The notes below the pieces were generated by a model. That model made no database searches. It was given only the letters and a program-made list of their open reading frames with translations, and had not been told where the DNA came from. The translations under genes and the position numbers were made by a program. Below, piece by piece: positions 1 through 6,413 of a stretch of DNA of 33,152 nt. This stretch comes from Candidatus Methanoplasma sp. (GTDB lineage Archaea > Thermoplasmatota > Thermoplasmata > Methanomassiliicoccales > Methanomethylophilaceae): assembly GCA_031283015.1 (NCBI GenBank), contig JAITCQ010000002.1, positions 1-33,152 of the forward strand, written 5' to 3'. How positions within the stretch are numbered: position 1 is the stretch's first letter; each line of letters opens with the position of its first letter.

Positions 1-246
1 TGCATCGGGTGCAGCATAGGCGGCAGGGACATCGTCGTCACCGGCGTCTGCGGCGGAGTGATCCTTGACGAAGAGAGGGGGACCGAAGGCTTCGGCTACG
101 ACCCCATATTCAGCCACGACGGGGAGAGGTCCTTCGCGGAGATACCGATCGACGAAAAGAACGACGTCTCCCACAGGGGGAACGCCGTAAGACTGCTCAC
201 CGCAAAGATGGAAATGGTCCTCCGGCCGTTCCGGGACAAACATTAA
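1..246 (+). CDS. XTP/dITP pyrophosphatase (RdgB/HAM1 family), C-terminal part
   Basis: The 3' end of a gene that begins before the window. The reading frame is open from base 1 to the TAA at 244-246. The visible part carries the C-terminal signature of the HAM1/RdgB house-cleaning pyrophosphatases: GFGYDPIF, then a FAEI segment, then SHRGNAVRLL. This family hydrolyses non-canonical purine triphosphates (dITP, XTP) to monophosphates so that they are not built into nucleic acid. The internal GTG at 58 is unlikely to be the start, since the upstream residues (GRDIVVTGVCGGV) also fit the fold. The tRNA-Pro gene follows 26 bp downstream on the same strand. Confidence 0.85.
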   Translation, partial: CIGCSIGGRDIVVTGVCGGVILDEERGTEGFGYDPIFSHDGERSFAEIPIDEKNDVSHRGNAVRLLTAKMEMVLRPFRDKH

Positions 247-272
247 TATCTTCATCTTCATCAAGTGGCTGC

Positions 273-345
273 GGGTCTATGGGCTAGCCTGGTATACTTG
301 TGGCTTTGGGAGCCATTGACTCCGGTTCGAATCCGGATAGACCCA
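273..345 (+). tRNA. tRNA-Pro (anticodon TGG)
   Basis: The acceptor stem GGGTCTA (273-279) pairs fully with TAGACCC (338-344), and the discriminator base is A345. The T arm is TCCGG-TTCGAAT-CCGGA (321-337). The anticodon stem 300-304/312-316 encloses the loop TTTGGGA, which gives anticodon TGG (307-309), proline. The variable loop is short (4 nt). CCA is not encoded and no intron is needed. A second proline tRNA (GGG) lies at 3196-3268 on the other strand. Confidence 0.93.
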
Positions 346-559
346 CTCTCTCACCCACCGCCTGTCCCCTGTTGTCCCTATCTTGCGCACAACGGATATC
401 TGTCTCCGAATTTTATGCACTTTACGTGGTGGGAGTTCGGGTCTGCCTTGGTGCCGCATTTCGTGTGGCTCCCGTCCCGAGCCGGAAAACGTTGTTGCCG
501 CATCTCGAGCAGATCATTATGCGGGCTGTGGCGAGATATAAAGATGCCAGGGCGCCGGC

Positions 560-673
560 GGGGGCGGCTTTTTACATGGGTCCCCCGCAGAAAAACGTAT
601 CAGAAAATGGGTGGGCTGACCTATACGACCACAGGGGGGCTGTGAGCAGTTTATAGGCCAGTCCCATTTTTTG
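560..673 (+). ncRNA. Candidate small structured RNA with T-tract end
   Basis: A TATA-like GATATAAA lies at 534-541, placing a possible transcript start near 562. The 3' part folds into one stacked hairpin: AAAATGGG (603-610) pairs with CCCATTTT (663-670), then a GG/CC pair, a bulge, CCTATA pairs with TATAGG, and an inner hairpin has CACAG/CTGTG around a run of G. The stem runs directly into TTTTTT, as expected for an archaeal terminator. It matches none of the RNA families I checked by eye (RNase P, SRP, C/D or H/ACA). It could also be only a terminator hairpin. Confidence 0.4.
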
Positions 674-782
674 TGTGGGAGATGATTTTATCTTCCCAGA
701 GGTTATCGATATATTCTAGATATAAATCTTTTCAAAGACGTTTCATAGTCGATAGTATATAGGAGGTAAAGAAAGACGAAAG

Positions 783-900
783 CGGTACATTTAGGATTCA
801 CCGGACGGAATCCACTGCGGAAATGGCGCCTGCTGAGAGATCGTGGGGCGTGCTTTTCCGTTTGTAGGAGGGGGTCAAAAAGAGTCCGCAGAAGGCGCTT
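783..900 (+). other. Possible pseudoknotted RNA or phoU leader element
   Basis: A hairpin GGATTC/GAATCC (794-799, 808-813) is followed by CTGCGGA (815-821), which can pair with TCCGCAG (885-891). Between these arms lies GCGCCT (826-831), which pairs with AGGCGC (893-898) beyond the second arm. The two helices interleave, which is an H-type pseudoknot. A TATA-like TATATAGG lies at 753-760, about 27 bp before 783. The segment also reads open in one frame without a standard start codon, so a small protein is not excluded. The link to phoU (start 1019) is only positional. Confidence 0.3.
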
Positions 901-987
901 TAATTCAAATATATAATCATTACGTACATAGTAAAAATGGTTGTAGCTCCATATATAATATATTCTATAGTGCCAGAAAAAAGCAGA

Positions 988-995
988 TTTTATAT
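988..995 (+). promoter_or_regulatory. TATA box for phoU-like gene
   Basis: TTTATATT is centred about 28 bp upstream of the ATG at 1019. There is no Shine-Dalgarno sequence before this ATG, so the spacing implies a leaderless transcript starting at or next to the start codon. Confidence 0.6.
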
Positions 996-1018
996 TCTCT
1001 CTTACCTTTCGGACCTTC

Positions 1019-2020
1019 ATGGATGTAAGACGTGTGCAAATCACGGGGGGGTCCTCATTCATGATTACTCTTCCTAAAGAATGGGCAAATGCAGTTGGAC
1101 TTAACAAGAACGACACGGTGGGACTTCAGGCACAACCTGATGGAACATTGTCTCTGTATCCTAAAGGCACGGCGCCTATTCCCAAGCGCAGTACGAAGGT
1201 CATCGATGCCACAAACATGATGGACCGGGGATTTCTATATAGGCAGCTCGTAGGGGCGTACATAGCGGGGCATTCGACGATGCTGATCAAATCGGCTCAG
1301 CCTATGTCCAGCATGGTAACGTCGGCGGTCACGAACTTCGTACAGACCGCCGTCGGCCTGGAAATGATCGAAGCCGACGATTCGCACATCCTCGTTGCGA
1401 ATCTGATTGAGCATGACGCCATCGATCCCAAGAAGATAATCGAACGGATGGGGCTGCTGGTCAAGAGCATGATCTTCGATCTATACGAGGCTGCCTACAC
1501 GGGGAATTATGAGAACATAAAGGATATGAGATCCAGGGACATGGAGATAGATCGGATATATTGGCTGACATCCAGACAGTGCAACATCTATCAGAAGGAT
1601 GCGGCCGCGTCCCACAAGATCAATCTTCCGCTATCGGAGATGACCGCCTGTCTCTCCATGAGCAGAGTGCTGGAGGGCATCGGTGACTATGTCATCACAA
1701 TGTCTGATTATCTCATATTCATCGGAAAATGCGGCGATGTGGACAACATCGACAAAGACGCTCACATGTTCGGTCTGAAGATCAACAATCTCCTAGCAAA
1801 GGCCGTGAAGAGCTGGATCGAAAAAGACATCGCACTGGCCGAGCAGTCCATAAAAGAGGCTGACGAGATGATCAGAGGGACCGACATGGCCTCAAGACCA
1901 AACTTGGCGGCGACCAGCATCTGTGCGTCCGCCAACGAAGTGATCATGTTCAGCTCGAAGAGGCTGTCGGAATACTGCAAAGAGATTGCGGTGTTCGCAT
2001 TCAACATGGCGATGGAATAA
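1019..2020 (+). CDS. PhoU-family phosphate regulator with N-terminal AbrB domain
   Basis: The protein has 333 residues. Residues 1-45 form a SpoVT/AbrB-like swapped-hairpin DNA-binding domain (VQITGGSSFMITLPKEWA, then a basic-hydrophobic segment). The remainder is helical and fits two PhoU-type three-helix bundles with acidic metal-binding runs. Archaeal PhoU proteins of this layout are thought to control phosphate uptake genes, binding DNA through the AbrB head. The start is fixed by the TATA box 28 bp upstream and by the AbrB domain beginning at residue 2. No pst transporter gene is next to it: the flanks are gene-free stretches and proline tRNAs, so its target is not visible here. The family assignment is confident; the exact regulon is unknown. 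Confidence 0.85.
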   Translation: MDVRRVQITGGSSFMITLPKEWANAVGLNKNDTVGLQAQPDGTLSLYPKGTAPIPKRSTKVIDATNMMDRGFLYRQLVGAYIAGHSTMLIKSAQPMSSMVTSAVTNFVQTAVGLEMIEADDSHILVANLIEHDAIDPKKIIERMGLLVKSMIFDLYEAAYTGNYENIKDMRSRDMEIDRIYWLTSRQCNIYQKDAAASHKINLPLSEMTACLSMSRVLEGIGDYVITMSDYLIFIGKCGDVDNIDKDAHMFGLKINNLLAKAVKSWIEKDIALAEQSIKEADEMIRGTDMASRPNLAATSICASANEVIMFSSKRLSEYCKEIAVFAFNMAME

Positions 2021-2177
2021 AGATTCTTTGCAAACCGTTTATCAAACCTCCTTTTGGTCTTTTACTGCGGCATGCCTTTTCGATTCATGCTTATCTTCAC
2101 CATGCAATGTTCCGGGTTAACAGAACGTTTTGTCAGGGGATGTTTCAGAACGCGCGGTTCACACCCTCATTGCGAGA
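2021..2177. other. Gene-free spacer downstream of phoU
   Basis: No gene was recognised in this spacer. It separates the end of phoU from the T-tract end of the minus-strand structured region. T-rich runs just after the phoU stop (2028-2063) could end the phoU transcript. Confidence 0.4.
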
Positions 2178-2246
2178 ATAAAAAATACGCCGGCCGCATG
2201 CCCCCGGTGCCCAAGGAGGAGACTCCGCGAAGCAGCTGCCGGCGTA
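2178..2246 (-). terminator. Hairpin plus T tract at end of structured RNA
   Basis: On the minus strand a 10-bp perfect outer stem (ATACGCCGGC at 2246-2237 with its complement at 2194-2185) runs straight into TTTTTT (2185-2180). It contains an inner GGAG/CTCC hairpin. This is the natural 3' end of the candidate RNA. Confidence 0.6.
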
Positions 2247-2860
2247 TGTGTTCAGATTGTTTTGTTGTTGTTTCTTTCCGAGGCTGCCTTCCCCGCAGGC
2301 AGCCGATGTTCCGATGAACGACGGATCCGCGACATAGGCAAACGATATCGAGGTACCAGCCTCCGCTGTGCGGCCCGTTCCAAAATTGCGGGCCAGAGGG
2401 GGTTATGGTTGCCGTCCGCCGAGCCCACAGTGTTGGTGGCTGTGTACATTCCCGCCGCAATGCTGATGACGGATGTGACGGTGGAACCGCCGTGTCCGTC
2501 AGCAGCAATGCTGCCTAAAGGATCCGTTGGCAATGAGTGGGGTGATGCGCCCATGCCGGACGGTCTCGCGCCGAGACCGCCCGTAGGCTCATTGCCGATG
2601 TTCATCATTACGGCGTCCGGCTCACTATGAGCCGGACAGCCGTACTCAACGAAAGGGAACGTATACGCGCCTCTCTCGCTGAGCAGTATGCTACAGAGAG
2701 GCGCCCCCACCGAAGCGGCGGTTGGATACGGGTCGTCGTTGGTATCCCCCTCATACACCACCCTTTGAAAAAAGAACGCCGTCTCTGCGAGCGGCGCTTC
2801 CGCTGAAGTTATTGTCTTCGACAATACAAAGCGGAACGTTCCTGTCCCTAAGTTAGTGTA
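2178..2860 (-). ncRNA. Candidate large structured noncoding RNA (~650-680 nt)
   Basis: About eleven strong hairpins sit almost back to back: 2798-2836 (TTCCGCT/AGCGGAA enclosing TATTGTC/GACAATA), 2777-2796, 2724-2747, 2667-2704 (10 bp GCGCCTCTCT/AGAGAGGCGC), 2609-2644 (15 bp with one bulge), 2529-2596 (GGCAATGAG/CTCATTGCC enclosing the 2561-2579 hairpin), 2462-2506, 2426-2444, 2372-2394, 2282-2304 and 2185-2246. Minus-strand reading is favoured for three reasons. The last stem is followed by T6. Stem extensions at 2558-2582, 2371/2395 and 2477-2491 become G-U pairs on minus but A-C mismatches on plus. An AT-rich promoter-like zone lies at 2870-2965. A GAGA loop (2219-2222) would instead favour plus. 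The 5' end is uncertain (about 2850-2860). A 190-codon TTG-start ORF on minus has no recognisable domain. I know no archaeal RNA family of this form. Confidence 0.55.
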
Positions 2861-2869
2861 CTTTAACGA

Positions 2870-3195
2870 TCTCGTATAAAGCCCCCCTAATTACTAATTA
2901 TTATAGTAATATATTATTCTATGTATTGATACAACCATGTTGTAGATAGAAAACCCATTATATACATCAAACGGACGAGTTACGTCTGGGTGCGATAGGG
3001 GACCCTGTTCTGCGGATACAAGAGGGATCCGCGGAGGGATCGGGCCCTAAGAACGTCGAGGGCCATCAAAAAGAAAAGCAGGGTGCGGCACCAAGTGGAT
3101 GCCCTAGCTCATATTCTTCCGCAATGCTCAATGTCCCTGTTCGGCACAACCATTTATCCTTATCCGAAAGAGCGGACGATAAGGATAGAAGTAGG
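2870..3195. other. AT-rich promoter-like zone and further unexplained hairpins
   Basis: Positions 2883-2967 are very AT-rich with several TATA-like runs on both strands (TATATAC near 2959; TTTATA on minus at 2880-2875), and probably hold the promoter of the minus-strand structured RNA. Positions 3012-3187 contain more stems: GCGGAT/ATCCGC (3012-3032), GGCACC/GG-A-TGCC (3087-3102) and a 9-bp TATCCTTAT/ATAAGGATA stem with an inner CCG/CGG (3155-3187). The last one lies just past the 3' end of tRNA-Pro(GGG) and could end or process that transcript. No protein gene is seen. Confidence 0.4.
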
Positions 3196-3268
3196 TGAGC
3201 CCGCCCAGATTTGAACTGGAGTCAACAGCACCCCAAGCTGCAAGGATACCAAGCTACCCCACGGGCCC
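3196..3268 (-). tRNA. tRNA-Pro (anticodon GGG)
   Basis: Read on the minus strand, the acceptor GGGCCCG pairs with CGGGCTC (one G-U pair) and the discriminator is A. The anticodon stem GCAGC/GCTGT encloses the loop TTGGGGT, giving anticodon GGG. The T loop is TTCAAAT within TCCAG/CTGGG. The length is 73 nt with no CCA encoded and no intron. Confidence 0.93.
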
Positions 3269-3292
3269 ATGAATAGGTTTTGGTTAAATGGT

Positions 3293-3484
3293 TTATCCGA
3301 GAGGCGCTATCTCTCCGATGAGGTCCGCGTGTGACACTATCATCCTGCGGCAGCAGTATCTCTCGAATCCCAGGCTGTCCAGGACGTCCTTGGGGTTCTC
3401 CCCCATGCCCACACGTTTGACATACTCGGGGTACGCGCTTCCGACCACCTTTCCGCATGTGAAACATCTCACCGGTATTATCAT
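3293..3484 (-). CDS. rpoN: DNA-directed RNA polymerase subunit N (Rpb10 homologue)
   Basis: The protein has 63 residues, the usual size for archaeal RpoN. It shows the zinc-binding pattern of the family: C7-x2-C10 near the N-terminus (PVRCFTCGK) and the adjacent pair C44-C45 (RYCCRRM). RpoN is a small structural subunit that joins the RpoD-RpoL-RpoP assembly platform of RNA polymerase. The gene lies 9 bp after rps9 and is the last gene of the eL18-uL13-uS9-RpoN group, a conserved archaeal order, so it is probably transcribed from the promoter upstream of rpl18e. Confidence 0.97.
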   Translation of the reverse strand: MIIPVRCFTCGKVVGSAYPEYVKRVGMGENPKDVLDSLGFERYCCRRMIVSHADLIGEIAPLG

Positions 3485-3493
3485 GATATCACC

Positions 3494-3892
3494 TTAACGG
3501 TACGACTTCTGCTTCTTGGCGCGGGCGCCGTGTCCGAGCGGGTTCTTGGGAAGTTTCCTTCTGTCGTCGTTGATGATGAGCGTTCTGTCGTATGCTCTGA
3601 ACACCGCTTCCAGCTCCTCATCCTTATAGAAGTCCACGAGGCCTCTTGCGATCGCGGTCCTTGCCGCCGCAGCCTGCCCCATCACTCCTCCGCCTTTTAC
3701 TATGACCGCTATGTCCACCTTAGTTGCCTTCTCGGGCACAAGGCCCAGAGGTTCCTGGATCTTAAGCTTTGCCAGTTCCGGACCATATGTGTCCAGCGGC
3801 ACCTTGTTGATGGTCACCCTGCCGGTACCCGCTTTGACGGTCGCCCTTGCGATCGCCGTCTTCCTTTTTCCGCTTGTGTTTACGTGCTCCAT
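3494..3892 (-). CDS. rps9: 30S ribosomal protein S9 (uS9)
   Basis: The protein has 132 residues. It has the uS9 start KRKTAIARATVKAGTG, the central GGGVMGQAAAARTAIARGL stretch, and the basic tail ending in KKQKSYR, which reaches into the decoding centre near the P-site tRNA. The length is normal for archaea. It sits between rpl13 (4 bp upstream) and rpoN, and the whole group reads as one transcription unit. Confidence 0.97.
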   Translation of the reverse strand: MEHVNTSGKRKTAIARATVKAGTGRVTINKVPLDTYGPELAKLKIQEPLGLVPEKATKVDIAVIVKGGGVMGQAAAARTAIARGLVDFYKDEELEAVFRAYDRTLIINDDRRKLPKNPLGHGARAKKQKSYR

Positions 3893-3896
3893 GAGA

Positions 3897-4322
3897 TCAT
3901 CTCACGTTGGATCCCAGGAATTTTGAGACGGCTCCCAGGGTTGTGTATTTGCCGGTGATCTCTCTGTCTGCCTCTTCAGGCCTCAATTTTTCGCATGACT
4001 CGAACTGCTTCGGCGTTCCGACGAATACGTGGAGTCTCCTGTATGCCTCCCTTCCGCTTGTCGTTTTCCAGGGGATCATGCCCCTTACGCAGCGCTTGAA
4101 AAGCAGATCCGCCCTGCGGGGATAGAAAGGTCCTTTCCTCTTTGTCGTGTCTCCGCGGTCGACCTTCGCTTTGAAGTCGGCGAAGACCATCTCCTTGCGG
4201 CCGGTTATGACTATCGCCTCCGCATTGAGGATCACTACCTCCTCTCCCTCCATGATCATCTCGGCGACATTGCTGGCAAGCCTGCCGTGGACCAGTCCTT
4301 TTGCATCTATGACCGTCACCAT
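3897..4322 (-). CDS. rpl13: 50S ribosomal protein L13 (uL13)
   Basis: The protein has 141 residues. It begins with VIDAKGLVHGRLASNVAEMI, the uL13 N-terminal signature, followed by VVILNAEAIVITGRK. It also has the archaeal FYPRRADLLFKRCVRGMIPWKT segment. It is a structural protein of the large subunit. It starts 4 bp after rpl18e ends and is followed closely by rps9. Confidence 0.97.
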   Translation of the reverse strand: MVTVIDAKGLVHGRLASNVAEMIMEGEEVVILNAEAIVITGRKEMVFADFKAKVDRGDTTKRKGPFYPRRADLLFKRCVRGMIPWKTTSGREAYRRLHVFVGTPKQFESCEKLRPEEADREITGKYTTLGAVSKFLGSNVR

Positions 4323-4326
4323 AACA

Positions 4327-4689
4327 TCACCTCATGATCCTCACGCCGGAGCCCTTGGGATTCGCTTCCATGAGCTCTTTTATCGTCATCGTCTTTCCTC
4401 CGGCGGCGGTTATGCCCGCTGCCGCAGCATCCGAGAAACTGTATGCTGCCACGGTTATCTTCTTTGTTACGCTTCCTGCGGCGAGAACCTTTCCGGGGAC
4501 GATTATCGTTTCCCCGTCCTTCGCATACCTTTCAAGTTTGCTGAGGTTCGCTTCGGCCCAGTTCCTTTTCGGTTTTTCAAGCCTAAGCGCTATGTCTCGC
4601 CAGATAGCGGCCTCGTTCTCCCTTGTCTTCGCCTTGAGTTCTGATATCAGGGCGATGAGCTGGGGATTCGTTTTGAAGCTTTCACTCAT
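4327..4689 (-). CDS. rpl18e: 50S ribosomal protein L18e (eL18)
   Basis: The protein has 120 residues and is the first gene of the ribosomal/RNA polymerase group. It matches the archaeal/eukaryotic eL18 fold (KTNPQLIALISELK, WRDIALRLEKP, IIVPGKVLAAG, AYSFSDAAAAGITAAGG). The ATG at 4689 has GGGAG about 8 nt upstream and a TATA box at 4732-4742. The next gene upstream is divergent. Confidence 0.96.
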   Translation of the reverse strand: MSESFKTNPQLIALISELKAKTRENEAAIWRDIALRLEKPKRNWAEANLSKLERYAKDGETIIVPGKVLAAGSVTKKITVAAYSFSDAAAAGITAAGGKTMTIKELMEANPKGSGVRIMR

Positions 4690-4731
4690 TTTCTGACTCT
4701 CCCGACATTGGGTAACCGTCGTATGGGGAGG

Positions 4732-4792
4732 TTATTTATAAAACTATCTTGGGATATCTTTTTTATTTTGTTCGTATGCGCATATATTTAAT
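4732..4792. promoter_or_regulatory. Divergent promoters for rpl18e operon and TIM-barrel gene
   Basis: On the minus strand TTTATAAATA (4732-4742) lies about 48 bp before the rpl18e start, leaving a leader of about 20 nt that contains GGGAG. On the plus strand TATATTTA (4783-4790) lies about 42 bp before the ATG at 4829, which has GGTGAT at 4820-4825. Both genes therefore appear to have short leaders with ribosome-binding sites, unlike the many leaderless genes in this window. Confidence 0.55.
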
Positions 4793-4828
4793 ACTCGCCA
4801 GCATTCCTATGTCGCAATCGGTGATATC

Positions 4829-5869
4829 ATGATAAGATTCGGACCAGCGGGGATACCCTTGTCCTGCAAAGGAAGGACACTCAAGGACGGGATCGAGGAT
4901 GTGCACAACCTGAGCCTCAACGCTCTGGGGATCCAGATGGTCAGGGCGGGCGTGTACGGAAGATACCCGAACGAGGATGAGGTCGGGATAAGAATCAGGG
5001 ATATCAAAGATGATTTCGTCGTAGAGCTGGAAAGGGGCGGCGAACTGATGTCCGACCCCGAGACCTTCATCGAGGAAGAGGACGGACTGATATTCATGCC
5101 GTCGGGGATAACAAGCAATTTCGGCGAACTCTACGGAATAGGGGAGATAGCGAAGAGACTGGACGTGCACATCTCCCTTCACACCCCTTACTATATGGAC
5201 CTGGGGTCCAACAACGACCTGACCGCATCATGCATGGACAGCATCAGGAGGGCGGCTACGATCGTGAACGCCCTTGACGGCGAGATCGTCGTCACAAGCC
5301 TGGGGCTTTATACTGGAAAGATCCCGGAGGACGAGATCGACGCCAACATAGAAGAGAATGTCGCGGATATAATGGGCTGGTGGAAAGAGAACAAGATCCG
5401 CCCGAAGCTCGGCGTGGACCTGAGCGGCCACCAATCGGTCTACGGCTCTCTTGACCAGGTGCTGGACCTCTGCGACTCCGTTGACGGGGTGGTCCCGGTG
5501 ATAAATTTCCCGCACTATCATTCAAGGACCAACGGGTCCCTTGTGGAATCGGAGGATTTCCTTGAACTCCTGCAGCAGGTCGAGCCCTACTGCAAAGACA
5601 GGATCCAGATGTCCTTTGCTGGCGTCGAGTACAGCGACGGCAACGAAAGGAGGCTCACGCCGATAAAGAAGGGGGACCTTAAGTTCGAACCTTTGGCCGA
5701 GGCGCTCTGCGACCTCAACCCGGAAGCGACAATAATCTCGTCGTCACCTCTGCTGGAACATGACGCGATGTACATGAGGATCATCAACGAAAGAGTATTG
5801 ATCAAAAGGGTCACGAAAGCTCTGAAGGAAAAGAGGAAGGCGGAGCAGGCCGCAGCCGCAGAGGAATGA
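4829..5869 (+). CDS. Endonuclease IV-like / xylose isomerase-like TIM-barrel protein
   Basis: The protein has 346 residues. It begins MIRFGPAGIPLSCKGRTLKDGIE, as in archaeal AP-endonuclease-2-family TIM barrels. Likely metal ligands follow the endonuclease IV pattern: His in VHISLHTPYY, Glu/Asp around GVDLSGHQS, and His in NFPHYHSRTNG. The family cleaves DNA at abasic sites or isomerises sugars, and the sequence alone does not settle which. The C-terminal 30 residues are a charged, Ala/Lys/Glu-rich tail typical of an exposed extension. The start is supported by GGTGAT 4 nt upstream. The hexuloisomerase-like gene begins 16 bp downstream and is probably cotranscribed. Confidence 0.8.
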   Translation: MIRFGPAGIPLSCKGRTLKDGIEDVHNLSLNALGIQMVRAGVYGRYPNEDEVGIRIRDIKDDFVVELERGGELMSDPETFIEEEDGLIFMPSGITSNFGELYGIGEIAKRLDVHISLHTPYYMDLGSNNDLTASCMDSIRRAATIVNALDGEIVVTSLGLYTGKIPEDEIDANIEENVADIMGWWKENKIRPKLGVDLSGHQSVYGSLDQVLDLCDSVDGVVPVINFPHYHSRTNGSLVESEDFLELLQQVEPYCKDRIQMSFAGVEYSDGNERRLTPIKKGDLKFEPLAEALCDLNPEATIISSSPLLEHDAMYMRIINERVLIKRVTKALKEKRKAEQAAAAEE

Positions 5870-5885
5870 GACCTTGCGGGAGACA

Positions 5886-6413
5886 ATGGATTATCTGAAG
5901 GAACGCTGCAAGGCCGTCGTTTATTCCGTACCCGAGAGCGATTGGAACGCGCTGATGGACCTTATCGTCTCCAAGGAGAAGATATTCGTATACGGTTCGG
6001 GAAGGTCAGGCCTCATCGGGCAACTGTTCTCGGTCAGGCTGGTACAGCTGGGCTTGAAGGTCCACTTCGTGGGCGACATGACGACTCCGATAATCGGAAA
6101 GAACGATCTTACCATACTTGTTTCGAACACAGGCCAGACCATTTCCGTTGTTCAGACGGCGGAGATCGCCAGGCGCATAGGCTCTCACGTCGTGGCGCTG
6201 ACGTCGTCAATGTCCAGCAAGCTCGCGGCGGTCTCCGACACCGCCATCATCTTCAAGGTGAAGAAGGATGAGACCGATTCCGAACTGGCCCCGCTGGGGA
6301 CCATCTTTGAGGATACGGTGCTTTTCTTCTTCGACTGCATCATACCCGAACTGATGAAAAGACTCGGTGTGACCGAAGACGACATGCGGAGAAGACACGC
6401 TATCTGGGTATGA
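5886..6413 (+). CDS. hxlB: SIS-domain protein, probable 6-phospho-3-hexuloisomerase
   Basis: The protein has 175 residues from ATG 5886; GGGAG is just upstream, and an in-frame TTG at 5874 is an alternative start. It is a single SIS domain with the HxlB signatures IFVYGSGRSGLIGQLFSVRL, HFVGDMTTPIIGKNDLTILVSNTGQT, APLGTIFEDTVLFFFD and the C-terminal RRRHAIWV. HxlB interconverts hexulose-6-phosphate and fructose-6-phosphate. In archaea it works with a 3-hexulose-6-phosphate synthase to make ribulose-5-phosphate for nucleotides and to handle formaldehyde. No synthase gene is next to it. Its stop codon directly abuts the stop codon of the convergent JAMM protease gene. Confidence 0.85.
   Translation: MDYLKERCKAVVYSVPESDWNALMDLIVSKEKIFVYGSGRSGLIGQLFSVRLVQLGLKVHFVGDMTTPIIGKNDLTILVSNTGQTISVVQTAEIARRIGSHVVALTSSMSSKLAAVSDTAIIFKVKKDETDSELAPLGTIFEDTVLFFFDCIIPELMKRLGVTEDDMRRRHAIWV

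Larger units (their letters stand above)
346..1018. other. Long gene-free stretch between tRNA-Pro and phoU
   Basis: No convincing protein gene is seen in these 673 bp. The ORFs that overlap the tRNA and run to about 656 have no recognisable domain. Two sub-regions have RNA-like structure and are listed separately: 560-673 and 783-900. The rest is AT-rich and contains several TATA-like runs (for example 717-727, 753-760 and 906-915). Confidence 0.5.

Noticed and set aside
265..656. Two overlapping plus-strand ORFs of 118-126 codons across the tRNA-Pro gene
   Set aside because: They run through the tRNA and a structured region, and their products show no domain or reasonable composition.
826..845. 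TPP riboswitch, because of CTGAGA at 833-838
   Set aside because: The partner core (CCTGATC and the second conserved arm) is absent, and the neighbouring gene is phoU, not a thiamine gene.
703..1116. 137-codon minus-strand ORF overlapping the phoU start
   Set aside because: It is AT-rich with no motif, crosses the phoU promoter and start, and is opposed by the clear AbrB-PhoU gene.
2252..2824. 190-codon minus-strand ORF with TTG start
   Set aside because: It coincides with the chain of hairpins, has no recognisable motif, and no good ribosome-binding site. The RNA reading explains the stems better, though a protein is not fully excluded.
2178..2860. Group II intron as an explanation of the hairpin array
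   Set aside because: No domain V-like 34-nt hairpin with the AGC triad was found on either strand, and no GUGYG 5' boundary was seen.
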